Shown one piece after another: positions 1-8,089 of a stretch of DNA of 44,667 nt. Within the stretch, counting starts at the first letter, position 1. Every line of letters starts with the position of its first letter. The notes beneath the pieces were generated by a model that saw nothing but the letters and a program-made list of their open reading frames with translations, was not told the DNA's origin and made no database searches. Origin of the DNA: Roseicyclus sp. Its GTDB lineage: Bacteria > Pseudomonadota > Alphaproteobacteria > Rhodobacterales > Rhodobacteraceae. Location: positions 1-44,667 of the forward strand of contig JAGYLB010000090.1 of assembly GCA_018401055.1 (NCBI GenBank). The letters are read 5' to 3'. The position numbers and the translations under genes were made by a program.

Positions 1-39
1 ATCCCCGCAAAGTGCCTTCCGCTCCCAAGCCGTACGGCC

Positions 40-1838
40 TTAGCCGTCCATCTTGAGAGCGTTGATGAAGGCACTTTGCGGGATCTCCACCTTCCCGAAC
101 TGCCGCATCTTCTTCTTGCCCGCCTTCTGCTTGTCCAACAACTTCCGCTTCCGCGTCGCATCCCCGCCGTAGCACTTGGCCGTCACGTCCTTGCGCATCG
201 CCGACAGCGTCTCGCGCGCGATCACGCGCCGCCGATGGCCGCCTGGATCGGGATCTTGAACATGTGGCGCGGGATCAGCTCTTTCAGCTTCTCGACCAAT
301 TGCCGCCCCCGCCCCTCGGCCCGGTCGCGATGCACCATCATCGAGAGCGCGTCGACCGGCTCGTCATTCACAAGGATCGACATCTTGACCAGATAATCCT
401 CGCGGTAGCCGATCATCTGGTAGTCGAAGCTGGCATAGCCCTTGGTCACCGATTTCAGCCGGTCGTAGAAGTCGAACACCACCTCGTTCAGCGGCAGGTC
501 ATAGACCACCATCGCGCGTTGGCCCGCATAGGTCAGGTCCAACTGCTCGCCGCGCCGGTCCTGGCACAGTTTCAGCACGTCGCCGAGGTATTCGTCGGGC
601 ACAAGGATCGTCGCCTTGATCCGCGGCTCCTCGATATGGTCGACATGGGTCAGGTCGGGCATGTCGGCGGGGTTGTGCAGCTCCATCATCGTGCCGTCGC
701 GCATGTGGATGTTGTAGATCACCGAAGGCGCTGTGGTGATCAGGTCGATGTCATATTCCCGCTCCAGCCGGTCGCGGATCACCTCGAGGTGCAAGAGGCC
801 AAGGAACCCGCAGCGAAAGCCGAAGCCGAGCGCTGCCGATGTCTCCATCTCGAAGGTGAAGCTCGCGTCATTCAGCGCCAGCTTTTCCATCGCGTCGCGC
901 AGATCCTCGAAATCATTGGCATCGACGGGAAACAGACCGCAGAACACCACCGGGATCGACGGTTTGAAACCCGGCAGCGCCTGCGCGCATTGCTTTTTCT
1001 CATGCGTGACGGTGTCGCCCACGCGGGTGTCGCGCACCTGCTTGATCTGGGCGGTGAAAAACCCGATCTCGCCCGGCCCAAGCTCAGCGATATCTTGCAT
1101 CGCGGGTTTGAACACGCCCAGCTTTTCGATGGGGTAGGTGCCGCCCGTGCGCATCATGCGGATGCGGTCGCCCTTTTTGATCACGCCGTCGATGACGCGG
1201 ATCAGGACGACGACGCCAAGGTAGGGGTCGTAATAGCTGTCGACCAGCATGGCCTTGAGCGGCGCGTCACGCTCGCCCTTGGGGGCGGGCAGGCGGGTGA
1301 CGATGGCCTCGAGCACCTCGGGGATGCCCAAGCCGGTCTTGGCGGAGATCTCGACCGCTTGGCTCGCGTCGATGCCGATCACATCCTCGATCTGTTCCTT
1401 GACCCGCTCGGGTTCTGCGGCGGGCAGGTCGATCTTGTTGAGCACCGGCACGATTTCATGGTCGGCATCGATGGCCTGATAGACATTGGCCAGCGTCTGC
1501 GCCTCGACGCCCTGCGAGGCATCGACCACCAGCAGCGAGCCCTCGACCGCGCGCATGGAGCGGGAAACCTCATAGGCGAAATCGACATGGCCGGGCGTGT
1601 CGATGAGGTTGAGGATATAAGTGTGGCCGTCGCGGGCGGGGTATTCGATGCGGACGGTGTTGGCCTTGATCGTGATCCCACGTTCCCGCTCGATATCCAT
1701 GCTGTCGAGCATCTGCTCTTGCATGTCACGTTCGGCCACGGTGCCGGTCAGCTGGATCAGTCGGTCGGCCAGCGTGGATTTGCCGTGGTCGATATGGGCC
1801 ACGATGGAGAAGTTGCGGATGCGGTCGAGGTCGGTCAT
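40..1838 (-). CDS. lepA: Elongation factor 4 (LepA), GTPase; one frameshift
   Basis: Ribosome-bound translational GTPase that acts on stalled or mis-translocated ribosomes. The ATG at 1838 gives the normal N-terminus, with the G1 loop AHIDHGKST, then DTPGHVDF (G3) and NKIDLP (G4), followed by the EF-G-like domains. The reading frame breaks near 225: the frame from 1838 reads to PIQAAIGG, and the family-typical tail ([21 protein letters not shown] to INALKMDG) continues in the next frame to a TAA at 40-42. One missing C in GGCGGCGCGTGATC restores a full-length protein of about 599 residues. I read this as a sequence error in an intact gene. The gene is divergent from the methyltransferase at 1981. 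Confidence 0.95.
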
Positions 1839-1980
1839 GGCGGCCTGCATGGGATGAGCGTTCCCGGGGGGAGATAGCGGTTGCACGCGCAAGGGGAAAG
1901 GGGCGTTGCGCGCCGCGCTGTCCGCTTTACCGCCGCACGGCCTGCCCCTAGGGTCGCGCGGTATCCGACAAGAGGGCGCG

Positions 1981-2835
1981 ATGGCTTACCGATATCCCAA
2001 CCGCTGGTTGTTTTCCCTGTCCCGCCTGATCAAGGGCTACCACCCGGTGTTCCTCGAATACGCGGTCGACATGTCACCCCGCTGGACGGGGGAGGAGGGC
2101 AACCCCCATCTCGCCGCCCTCCTGCGCGCGCGCGAAGACGTTTTCGCCCAAGGCCTGTCCGATCTTGCGGCGTTGGAGCCCGTGGTGGTCGCCTTGCAAG
2201 AGGGCGGCCTCGACGGGTTGGGGTTTGACTGGACCAACAGGTTCCTGCCCGCGCTCGACGCGCTGACGATCATGTGGGCGGCAGGTCAGGCCAAGCGCAC
2301 GTTCTTCGAGATCGGATCGGGCAATTCCACCCGCGCGGCCCGTGCCGCGATCCGCCATGCGGGGCGCGACGTGCGGATCGTGTCGGTCGACCCTCAACCC
2401 CGGGTGGAGATCGACGCGCTCTGCGATCAGGTGATCCGCGCGCCGCTGGAGGCGACGGACCTTGCCCCGATCCTCGCGCTGGAACCCGGTGACGTGCTGT
2501 TCATCGACAGCAGCCACCGCAGTTTCATGAATTCCGACGTGACCGTGGCGATGACCGAGATCCTGCCCGCCCTCAAGCCCGGCGTGATCGTGGGCATCCA
2601 CGACATCATGCTGCCCTATGACTACCCCGTGGGCTGGACCAAGCGCGCCTATAACGAGCAATACCTGCTGGCCACGCTGCTGCTGGCCAACCCGGAGTAT
2701 TTCGACATCCGTTTCGCCAACAACTGGATCGCACGGCGCGCGATGCATGTGGCCCCGCTGGCGGGCATCTGGGACAGGCTGGGCGCACCGGTGCGCGATA
2801 GGGGCGGATCGGCGTTCTGGGGGGTGAAGCGGTAG
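1981..2835 (+). CDS. Class I SAM-dependent methyltransferase
   Basis: Soluble protein of 284 residues. It has a Rossmann-type SAM-binding motif ([14 protein letters not shown], about residue 105), an acidic residue after strand 2 (VSVDPQ), and the later [10 protein letters not shown] and GIHDIM segments, typical of the Methyltransf_24 group. The substrate is unknown. The start at 1981 is preferred over an in-frame ATG at 1906 because AGAGGG lies a few bases upstream of 1981 and the protein begins MAYRYPNRW there. It is intact, unlike many neighbours, and is divergently transcribed from lepA with about 140 bp between them. Members of this group often sit near polysaccharide or glycan genes, but nothing adjacent here shows a pathway. 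Confidence 0.75.
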   Translation: MAYRYPNRWLFSLSRLIKGYHPVFLEYAVDMSPRWTGEEGNPHLAALLRAREDVFAQGLSDLAALEPVVVALQEGGLDGLGFDWTNRFLPALDALTIMWAAGQAKRTFFEIGSGNSTRAARAAIRHAGRDVRIVSVDPQPRVEIDALCDQVIRAPLEATDLAPILALEPGDVLFIDSSHRSFMNSDVTVAMTEILPALKPGVIVGIHDIMLPYDYPVGWTKRAYNEQYLLATLLLANPEYFDIRFANNWIARRAMHVAPLAGIWDRLGAPVRDRGGSAFWGVKR

Positions 2836-2876
2836 GGCGGGGGGCGGGGTCGAATGAATAGGCTTGGACGCAAAAG

Positions 2877-3944
2877 GTGAGGCGCGTGGCTGTCAGGAAT
2901 GAGAAGGAGTTTCGGGCTTGGCTTGAAACGCAGCCGCAGGAGGTCTGTGTCGCAATCGCTTGGCGCGAAGCGATGCGGGTATTGCCGCTTGGGATGGACT
3001 TGGATCTCTTCGCCCGGGCGGATCTTTTTGTGCTGGCCGTCCTTCGCAACAATCTGGCAGCGGGTGCCGCTGCGGCGGTGGCAACAGGCAATTTGCGTCG
3101 CGCCGCCGCAGATGCGCGCATCTACGGTGGTCGGGCCTTTGAAACCTTCTCGAAGTCGGTTGCCGCCCTGAATTCTGCGGCTTTCACGGCCTTTTCCGCT
3201 TCAGACAAAGCAGTAACTTATGCCTATTCGAACAGCGCATGGCCAGGGGGCCTCCAATACAGCTCTCTCGCCGCCTTCGCAGATGTGGATCGCGATCCAG
3301 CAGCTCTTATGGTTAGTGAAATATTGGTGCCGCAGGATGTGAAGGCTGAAATATTCGAGTATTTCGCGCAAAGGCGTTCAGCCCTAGCAGCGGTTGGACC
3401 ATGGGAATTCTGGGGCAGGTGGTATGCCCGCGCCATGGCGGGCGATCCGCTGCCTTGGGACTTGCAGGAAAAGATCGCGCTGATCCCGAACGAGATCTGG
3501 GAGGCCGGGCCAGAGGCGGTGGCGGAGGAGATCGCGCGGATCGAGGCGGCGTCCGAGCTTCGTCAACGGATTGCCGAGGTCGAGGCCGAACAAGCCAACG
3601 TAGCGGAGAAACGTCTCGGGATCGGTGGCAATAATCCACCTGAGGAGATCGATGATCCGGAGACGGTGCAACAGGTCGTCATCCTTTGGGAGAGTATTGC
3701 GGGCCTCAAGGAAGAGGTCGAAGCGAACGAGCCTGACGCGGAGCGGGTTGCTGCGCTGATCGAACGGCTTGCCGCTGCTTTGAAGACAGTGATCGCATGG
3801 TGTGGGCGCAAGGCCGATTTGATTGTCGATACGACGATTAAGTGGGGCATCCCCACTTCTGGAGGCTACCTCGTCATGAACCCGGCCAAGGCAGAATCTG
3901 TGTTGAAGGCAGCGCAGACGTGGCTGCCGTTCCTCGCGCCGTAG
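2877..3944 (+). CDS. Unrecognised protein with an IGGNNPP motif
   Basis: Intact 355-residue reading frame starting at GTG 2877 (a second GTG lies at 2886). I do not recognise the family. The N-terminal 120 residues are Ala-rich and probably helical. A middle segment (WEFWGRWYARAMAGDPLPW) precedes a strongly charged helical stretch rich in Glu (about residues 200-290) that includes IGGNNPPEEI. The C-terminus is mildly hydrophobic and ends WLPFLAP. The IGxNxPP motif resembles motifs I recall from short alphaproteobacterial and prophage-associated hypothetical proteins, but that is recollection only. No signal peptide is visible. Base composition drops locally (for example 3200-3360) relative to flanking genes, which may indicate transfer. 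Confidence 0.55.
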   Translation: MRRVAVRNEKEFRAWLETQPQEVCVAIAWREAMRVLPLGMDLDLFARADLFVLAVLRNNLAAGAAAAVATGNLRRAAADARIYGGRAFETFSKSVAALNSAAFTAFSASDKAVTYAYSNSAWPGGLQYSSLAAFADVDRDPAALMVSEILVPQDVKAEIFEYFAQRRSALAAVGPWEFWGRWYARAMAGDPLPWDLQEKIALIPNEIWEAGPEAVAEEIARIEAASELRQRIAEVEAEQANVAEKRLGIGGNNPPEEIDDPETVQQVVILWESIAGLKEEVEANEPDAERVAALIERLAAALKTVIAWCGRKADLIVDTTIKWGIPTSGGYLVMNPAKAESVLKAAQTWLPFLAP

Positions 3945-3987
3945 GAAAAGGGCACCCCAGCGCGTTAACAGCGGGCCAAAGGCCCGC

Positions 3988-4125
3988 CGCGCCATCGACG
4001 GGCCTGCCCAGGGCCCGGCGATTTGGTGGGGTTGGGCGCTTCGCTCGAACAGCACAAGGATTTGGCTGGCATAAAACGCGCAGAATGACCGTTGGGTCGC
4101 CGACCCCAGGCCCGTCGATGGCGCG
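3988..4125. repeat. Perfect 19-bp inverted repeat in a gene-free stretch (3945-4229)
   Basis: CGCGCCATCGACGGGCCTG at 3988-4006 is the exact reverse complement of 4107-4125, with about 100 bp between the arms. The left arm continues a GC-rich stretch with its own small dyads (GCGGGCC...GGCCCGC at 3971-3987). No reading frame with coding character fills 3945-4229. It could be a dispersed repeat, a MITE-like remnant or a large hairpin downstream of the preceding gene; only a genome search can tell. Confidence 0.6.
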
Positions 4126-4229
4126 TCAGGTGGATACCTATCTGCGGGAATCGTCCGGGTCCCGCACAGGCCACCGCCCGGCGCGGCGACAGGTCGCTGT
4201 GGGAAGGGTCGCTCGACATGCTATTTGAA

Positions 4230-4256
4230 TGACAATGAAAACCATTTTCTTTGTCA
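4230..4256. promoter_or_regulatory. Fur-box-like dyad operator
   Basis: Arms TGACAATGAAAA (4230-4241) and TTTTCTTTGTCA (4245-4256) are inverted repeats matching at 11 of 12 positions around a 3-nt centre. The core at 4231-4249 matches the classical enterobacterial 19-bp Fur box at 15 of 19 positions. It lies 16 bp upstream of the ATG at 4272, where repression would be expected. In Rhodobacterales the Fur homologue often responds to manganese or acts together with other iron regulators, so the metal cannot be named. Confidence 0.6.
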
Positions 4257-4271
4257 CAAAGGATCCTCCCC

Positions 4272-4710
4272 ATGCGTTTCCCCCAGACCCTCGCCGCCGC
4301 CCTCGCCCTCGCCCTCTCCGCAGGCGCCGCCGCTGCGCAAGACGCCGCCCCGCTTGTCACGGTCGTCACCGCCGAGCATCCCCAGACCCAGCTCATGGCC
4401 ATGGTCCTGACCGCTCAGGCGGCACAGCAGGGCCATCCGGTGCGCGTTCTGCTCTGCGGCCCCGGCGGCGACATGGCGCTGGCCGACGCACCCGAGGGCG
4501 TGACCGCGCCGCAGCCGCCGATGGGGGCCAGCCCGCAGGGCCTGATGATGCAACTGATGGCCAATGGCGCCACAATCGAGGTCTGCGCGATTTACCTGCC
4601 CGGCCTTGGGGCTGACGCCAGCGTGCTGATCGAGGGCGTCACCGTCGCCCAGCCCCCCCGCGATGGCCGCCGCCATGGCAGCCGAGGGCAGCATCGTCTG
4701 GTCCTTCTGA
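4272..4710 (+). CDS. Secreted DsrE-like protein; one frameshift
   Basis: The ATG at 4272 is preceded by AAAGGA (4258-4263). The first 22 residues form a Sec signal peptide (LAAALALALSAGAAAA-Q). The body shows the DsrE/DsrF-like alternating pattern with two cysteines, in VRVLLCGPGG (about residue 62) and IEVCAIYLPG. A run of seven C at 4653-4659 throws the frame. With six C the protein ends MAAAMAAEGSIVWSF at a TGA at 4708-4710, about 145 residues and normal for the family. Periplasmic DsrE-like proteins are proposed to handle sulfur or bind metals; the actual substrate is unknown. The operator-like dyad just upstream suggests metal control. Confidence 0.65.
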
Positions 4711-4820
4711 CCCCGCACAGCGCTTGGCCGTGGACAGACGGCCCCGATTCGGCGCATTCTACCGCGCGGAGCGGACACAAGATCCGCCCGCCCGAGCAGT
4801 CCGTGACATTGAGGCCCGAG

Positions 4821-5138
4821 ATGAAGAAACGATTTCTGTTTGTGCCGGCCCTTGCGCTGGCCTTGGCCGCCGCAGTGGCCCCTCTTCCCGCCAGCGCCAA
4901 CCCGATCGAACGCGCCTGCCAGCAATCCAGCCGCGCGGCGGCCAGCCCGGCACTGTGCGCTTGCATCGGACGCGCCGCGCAGCAGACGCTGACCAACCGC
5001 CAGATGCGCGACGGCGCGCGGTTCTTCCAGGACCCGCAGCGCGCGCGGGATGTGCGCCAGTCCAACCGCCGCAACCACGAAGAGCTATGGCAGGCTTGGC
5101 GCAATTTCGGCGAAACCGCCGAGGCGCTCTGCCGCTAG
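4821..5138 (+). CDS. Small secreted Cys-containing protein
   Basis: Protein of 105 residues starting at ATG 4821. A signal peptide of about 26 residues (KKRFLFVPALALALAAAV to PASA-N) precedes a compact helical domain with four cysteines (about 33, 46, 48 and 104; C-A-C pair in LCACIG). The pattern RACxxSSRA...LCACIGRAAQ...FFQDPQRARDVRQS...LW resembles short Rhodobacteraceae proteins that databases oddly label 'arginine transporter'. Nothing here supports transport: it is a soluble periplasmic protein, probably with two disulfides. A weak GAGG lies at 4811-4814. Function unknown. Confidence 0.6.
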   Translation: MKKRFLFVPALALALAAAVAPLPASANPIERACQQSSRAAASPALCACIGRAAQQTLTNRQMRDGARFFQDPQRARDVRQSNRRNHEELWQAWRNFGETAEALCR

Positions 5139-5289
5139 AACCCGGCCGCCCACGCTGTCGATGGTCGCCCGGTCGACCAAGTCCGCGCGCAAACCCGCCA
5201 TGGCGGCGAGGCCGCGACAGATATTTTCTGGACAGACGCACAGGATGCGGATGGGATGGGGCAATGCTGGGTCCCTTGGAGTGATGTCG

Positions 5290-5832
5290 ATGCGCCGCGT
5301 GATCCTTGGCCTTCTGGCGCTGGTCTTGCCGACACTCGCGGCGGCGCAAGGCGGCGAACAGCTTCTGGTTCCGGTGCCGCAGGGCTACGCGCTGGCCCAT
5401 TCCGCAGCGGGGCCGGACGGGGCTTTGCAGGAATACATCCCCAATGGCGAGACCTTGGGCGCATGGTCGCAGATGATGACGGTGCGCGACTTTCCAAGAC
5501 TGGCGGGGGCTGATCCTGCGGCCTTCCACGGCAACCTGATCCAGTCGCTGATCGCCGCCTGCCCGTCGGCGCAATATGCCGAGGTCACGGCGACCGTGGA
5601 ACGCGGCGCGGCCGTGCATATCGTGCTGGCGGGCTGTCCGGCCAGCCCTGTCACCGGTGGCGAGGAATGGTTCCTGAGCAAGGCCATCGGCGGGCAGGCG
5701 GCGCTTTACAACGTGCAAGGCGCCTGGCGCGGCCCCGCGACGCGTGAGCTGGTCGAGGCCTGGACGCTGATCTTGCGGGATGCGGTGCTTTGCGATCCCG
5801 CGCGCGCCGACATGCCCTGCCTGGCCCCGTGA
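5290..5832 (+). CDS. Secreted conserved hypothetical protein
   Basis: Protein of 180 residues. The ATG at 5290 is chosen because GGAG at 5278-5281 is correctly spaced for it and too close to the ATG at 5284. It has a clear signal peptide (MRRVILGLLALVLPTLAAAQ) and then a soluble domain with four cysteines in pairs (IAACPSA, LAGCPAS, AVLCDPA, DMPCLAP). The family is not recognised. Its stop overlaps the GTG start of the sirtuin gene by 4 bp (GTGA), so the two are probably translationally coupled, although one product is secreted and the other cytoplasmic. Confidence 0.6.
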   Translation: MRRVILGLLALVLPTLAAAQGGEQLLVPVPQGYALAHSAAGPDGALQEYIPNGETLGAWSQMMTVRDFPRLAGADPAAFHGNLIQSLIAACPSAQYAEVTATVERGAAVHIVLAGCPASPVTGGEEWFLSKAIGGQAALYNVQGAWRGPATRELVEAWTLILRDAVLCDPARADMPCLAP

Positions 5833-6515
5833 CGCGGATCGTCATTCTAACCGGCGCGGGCGTCTCGGCCGAAAGCGGTCTGGGCACCTTCCGCGACAAG
5901 GGTGGGCTCTGGGATCGCTACGACCTGGCGCAAGTCGCCACGCCCGAGGGCTTTGCCCGCAACCCCGCGCTTGTGCATGACTTCTACAACGCGCGCCGCG
6001 CCAATGCGCTGGATGCCGCGCCCAATGCCGCCCATCGCGCGCTGGCCCGGTTGCAAGGCGCAAAGGCAGGCGTCACGTTGGTCACGCAAAACATCGACGA
6101 CCTGCATGAACGCGGCGGCGCGCGCGAGGTCATCCACATGCACGGCCAGATCACGCGGGCGCTCTGTGCCGCCTGCAGCGCGCGCTGGGACGCCCCGCGG
6201 GCGATGGACCCGCGCGATGCCTGCCCGGCCTGCGGCCAACCCGCGACCCGACCCGATATCGTCTGGTTCGGAGAGTATCCCTACCACATGGAGCGGATCG
6301 CCGAGGCGCTGGCGGCTTGCGATCTTTTCGTCGCCATCGGCACCAGCGGAGAGGTCTATCCGGCAGCAGGCTTCGTCGAGGAGGCGGCAAGCTTCGGCGC
6401 TGAAACGCTCGAGATCAATCTTGAGCCCTCCGCACGGGGCCGTTTCGACCGGGTGATCACGGGTCCCGCCAGCCTGACGGTTCCCGCCTGGGTGGCCGAG
6501 ATCTTGGGCGGCTAG
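5829..6515 (+). CDS. cobB: NAD-dependent protein deacylase, sirtuin (CobB type)
   Basis: Sir2-family deacylase of 228 residues starting at GTG 5829. Visible motifs are the NAD-binding GAGVSAESG (9-17), TQNIDDLH (87-93), the catalytic His in MHGQ (H105), and a zinc ribbon from C113-x2-C116 and C132-x2-C135. Y53 and R56 in FYNARR match the Tyr-x-x-Arg pair that lets SIRT5-like and E. coli CobB enzymes bind succinyl- and malonyl-lysine. Desuccinylase as well as deacetylase activity is therefore likely. It acts in the cytoplasm on metabolic enzymes. The start overlaps the preceding gene by 4 bp, and a hairpin follows the stop. Confidence 0.92.
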   Translation: MTRIVILTGAGVSAESGLGTFRDKGGLWDRYDLAQVATPEGFARNPALVHDFYNARRANALDAAPNAAHRALARLQGAKAGVTLVTQNIDDLHERGGAREVIHMHGQITRALCAACSARWDAPRAMDPRDACPACGQPATRPDIVWFGEYPYHMERIAEALAACDLFVAIGTSGEVYPAAGFVEEAASFGAETLEINLEPSARGRFDRVITGPASLTVPAWVAEILGG

Positions 6516-6538
6516 GGCGCGGCGGATAGCGCCGCGCC
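6516..6538. terminator. Hairpin between convergent genes
   Basis: GGCGCGGC (6516-6523) and GCCGCGCC (6531-6538) form a perfect 8-bp stem with a 7-nt loop directly after the sirtuin stop and before the end of the convergent copper chaperone gene. There is no T-run, so termination efficiency is uncertain. Confidence 0.5.
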
Positions 6539-6551
6539 TGCCGGTCAGCGG

Positions 6552-7037
6552 TCAGCCGCCGTGGTTGTGGCCATGCCCAGGCTGCATGCCGCCGCCATGG
6601 TCGGGCATGCGCTGCAGGTCGACGGGGATGGTCACGGTCAGCGGTTCGGCCTGTTCGAACTCCAACGTCACCGTGATCTCGTCGCCTTGCTCTAGCGGCT
6701 GGCGCAGGCCAAGGAACATCACATGCAGCCCGCCGCGTTCCAGCAAAACGGTTTCACCGGCGGGCAGGGGGATGCCGTCCTCCAGATGGACCATCTGCAT
6801 CACGCCTTCAGCGGACTGGATATGTGTGTGCAGTTCGACCCGCTCGGCCACGTCCGAGGTCGCAGCGACGATGCGGTCGTCGGTGTCAGTGGGGTTGGTG
6901 ATGGACATGAAGGCCGCGCCCGAGATCGCCATGGGGCTGGCGGCCCGTGCATAGGGGTGTTCGACCTGAATCTGGGCTAGGGTCAGCGTGGGCAGGACTG
7001 AAAACGCGCAGAAAAGCGCAAGGGATTTGAGGGACAT
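6552..7037 (-). CDS. Periplasmic copper chaperone PCu(A)C
   Basis: Protein of 161 residues with a signal peptide (about 1-21, ending LTLA-Q). The PCu(A)C copper-binding pattern is visible as H70, M82, H105 and M107 (ELHTH, MQMVH, GGLHVM). An extra His/Met-rich tail (HGGGMQPGHGHNHGG) probably binds further copper. The family delivers Cu(I) to the CuA or CuB site of cytochrome oxidase in the periplasm. The gene lies downstream of the short secreted protein at 7083-7448 on the same strand, separated by about 45 bp, so the two may be cotranscribed. It is intact. Confidence 0.88.
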   Translation of the reverse strand: MSLKSLALFCAFSVLPTLTLAQIQVEHPYARAASPMAISGAAFMSITNPTDTDDRIVAATSDVAERVELHTHIQSAEGVMQMVHLEDGIPLPAGETVLLERGGLHVMFLGLRQPLEQGDEITVTLEFEQAEPLTVTIPVDLQRMPDHGGGMQPGHGHNHGG

Positions 7038-7082
7038 GGTGTCTGTCTCCGGTCTGGATGTCTGGAAAGGTCTGAGCTCGCG

Positions 7083-7448
7083 TCACGCCACGGCGGGCGG
7101 GGCGCGGGCCGGGCCGCCGGGGCTTGCGCCGGTAGGCTTCCAGTCGGAGGGGGAGGGTGCGAGGGGGCCGCGCGGGCCGCGCCGGGTGCGGCGGGACCGG
7201 TGGCCGCGGGCGGCAGGTTGAAGGCCGTGATCAGGCAATCAAGACAGGCGCCGCGGTCCAGCGTGACAGGGTTGCCCGCTGCATCGAACAGCGGCAGGCC
7301 GTCATGGGCCAGCACCAAGGGCGCGAGCCCGGTGACGGAGCAAAGCTGCCCGTCAGCTGCCATGGCGCCGCGCGCTGCCGATCCCGATGCCGGTGAGGAC
7401 CAGCAGGAGGATGAGAGGCGGCAGGAAAAGGGCGCGCAGGCGGTTCAT
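7083..7448 (-). CDS. Small secreted or anchored protein next to copper chaperone; two frameshifts
   Basis: Reconstructed from three frames. The ATG at 7448 starts a signal or anchor helix (MNRLRALFLPPLILLLVLTG). Removing one base near 7368-7371 joins it to MAADGQLCSVTG...GACLDCLITAFN, which has a CLDC motif. Adding one base at the five-G run (7163-7167, + strand) leads to a natural end, GGPARAPPAVA, at a TGA (7083-7085). The repaired product is about 120 residues with an Ala/Pro-rich tail. Organisation and neighbourhood recall the DUF2946-type proteins found beside PCu(A)C genes, but I cannot confirm the family. Without repair the gene would be three meaningless fragments. Confidence 0.45.
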
Positions 7449-7946
7449 GAGGTATATTTGCACGGAAGGTTCCATCAGTGGAAACGCGGCATGATGACAG
7501 GGGGGATGGGTGAGCGTCGGCTTTTGCGGACCCTCAGGCAAGAGACCCGCAAACGCAGAATTGGTTCAAAGCTGCCTTTTGGCCGAGTATCAGCGCAGTC
7601 GCGGACCCCACTCTCAGTAACCAAAATGTAGCGGGCATCGGGTCTCACAGCAGGGCGCGATTTCTTGGCAAATGGGACGGCCTTGGCGCCTCCAAGAGCC
7701 CGACTGCTCAACACTGCCCACCCGAGATGCTGGATGACAGGAAGGTCGATCGGCAGAGGCCAACCAACAGCTAGGTTCAGCCGGACCGTCATCCGAGAGT
7801 CAGCGATGGCCTGATGCCTCGCCGTAGACTGAATCCGCCTGAGCTTGCGTGCATGATGATCGATTCAAGATCCCTCCATGACAGGACCAGCCTCGCGAGG
7901 GGCGCAGGGCGATCAGGTGGGGAACCTTCTCAAAACGGTCGTTGAA
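7449..7946. other. Gene-free stretch
   Basis: No frame here has convincing coding character, a ribosome site or a recognised domain. The longest minus-strand frame (7475-7792) starts without a ribosome site and has an irregular composition. Part of it (around 7545-7630) has the look of dispersed intergenic sequence, but no second copy occurs in this window. No tRNA-like fold was found. Confidence 0.5.
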
Positions 7947-7964
7947 CTGTCATCACACTGCAAT
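7947..7964 (+). promoter_or_regulatory. Pho-box-like site upstream of the ABC transporter operon
   Basis: CTGTCAT-CACA-CTGCAAT consists of a perfect PhoB half-site, a 4-bp spacer and a second half-site matching 5 of 7 positions, with the 11-bp period of Pho boxes. It lies 126 bp upstream of the GTG at 8090. Another isolated CTGTCAT occurs at 8049-8055. PhoB activation during phosphate starvation is inferred and fits the phosphodiesterases downstream. Confidence 0.5.
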
Positions 7965-8089
7965 GGAACTCCTCCACCCGATCAGCATGGGGGTTGTTGC
8001 TGTTCATTTATGTGACGCCGCCGAAACTGCCGCCCTGTGGCGACAGCTCTGTCATGCAACATGAACCAAGCACCGGAAGGGAAACCTCA

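Noticed and set aside
264..1877. Long plus-strand open frame of 537 codons opposite lepA
   Set aside because: It is the antisense shadow of a clearly recognisable lepA, with His/Asp-rich, domain-free composition typical of reverse-complement frames in GC-rich DNA.
7475..7792. Minus-strand frame of 105 codons in the 7.5-8 kb gap
   Set aside because: No ribosome site, no recognisable domain and an irregular residue pattern; it looks like intergenic sequence.
8049..8055. Second CTGTCAT as another full Pho box
   Set aside because: No half-site lies 11 bp on either side, so only an isolated heptamer can be claimed.
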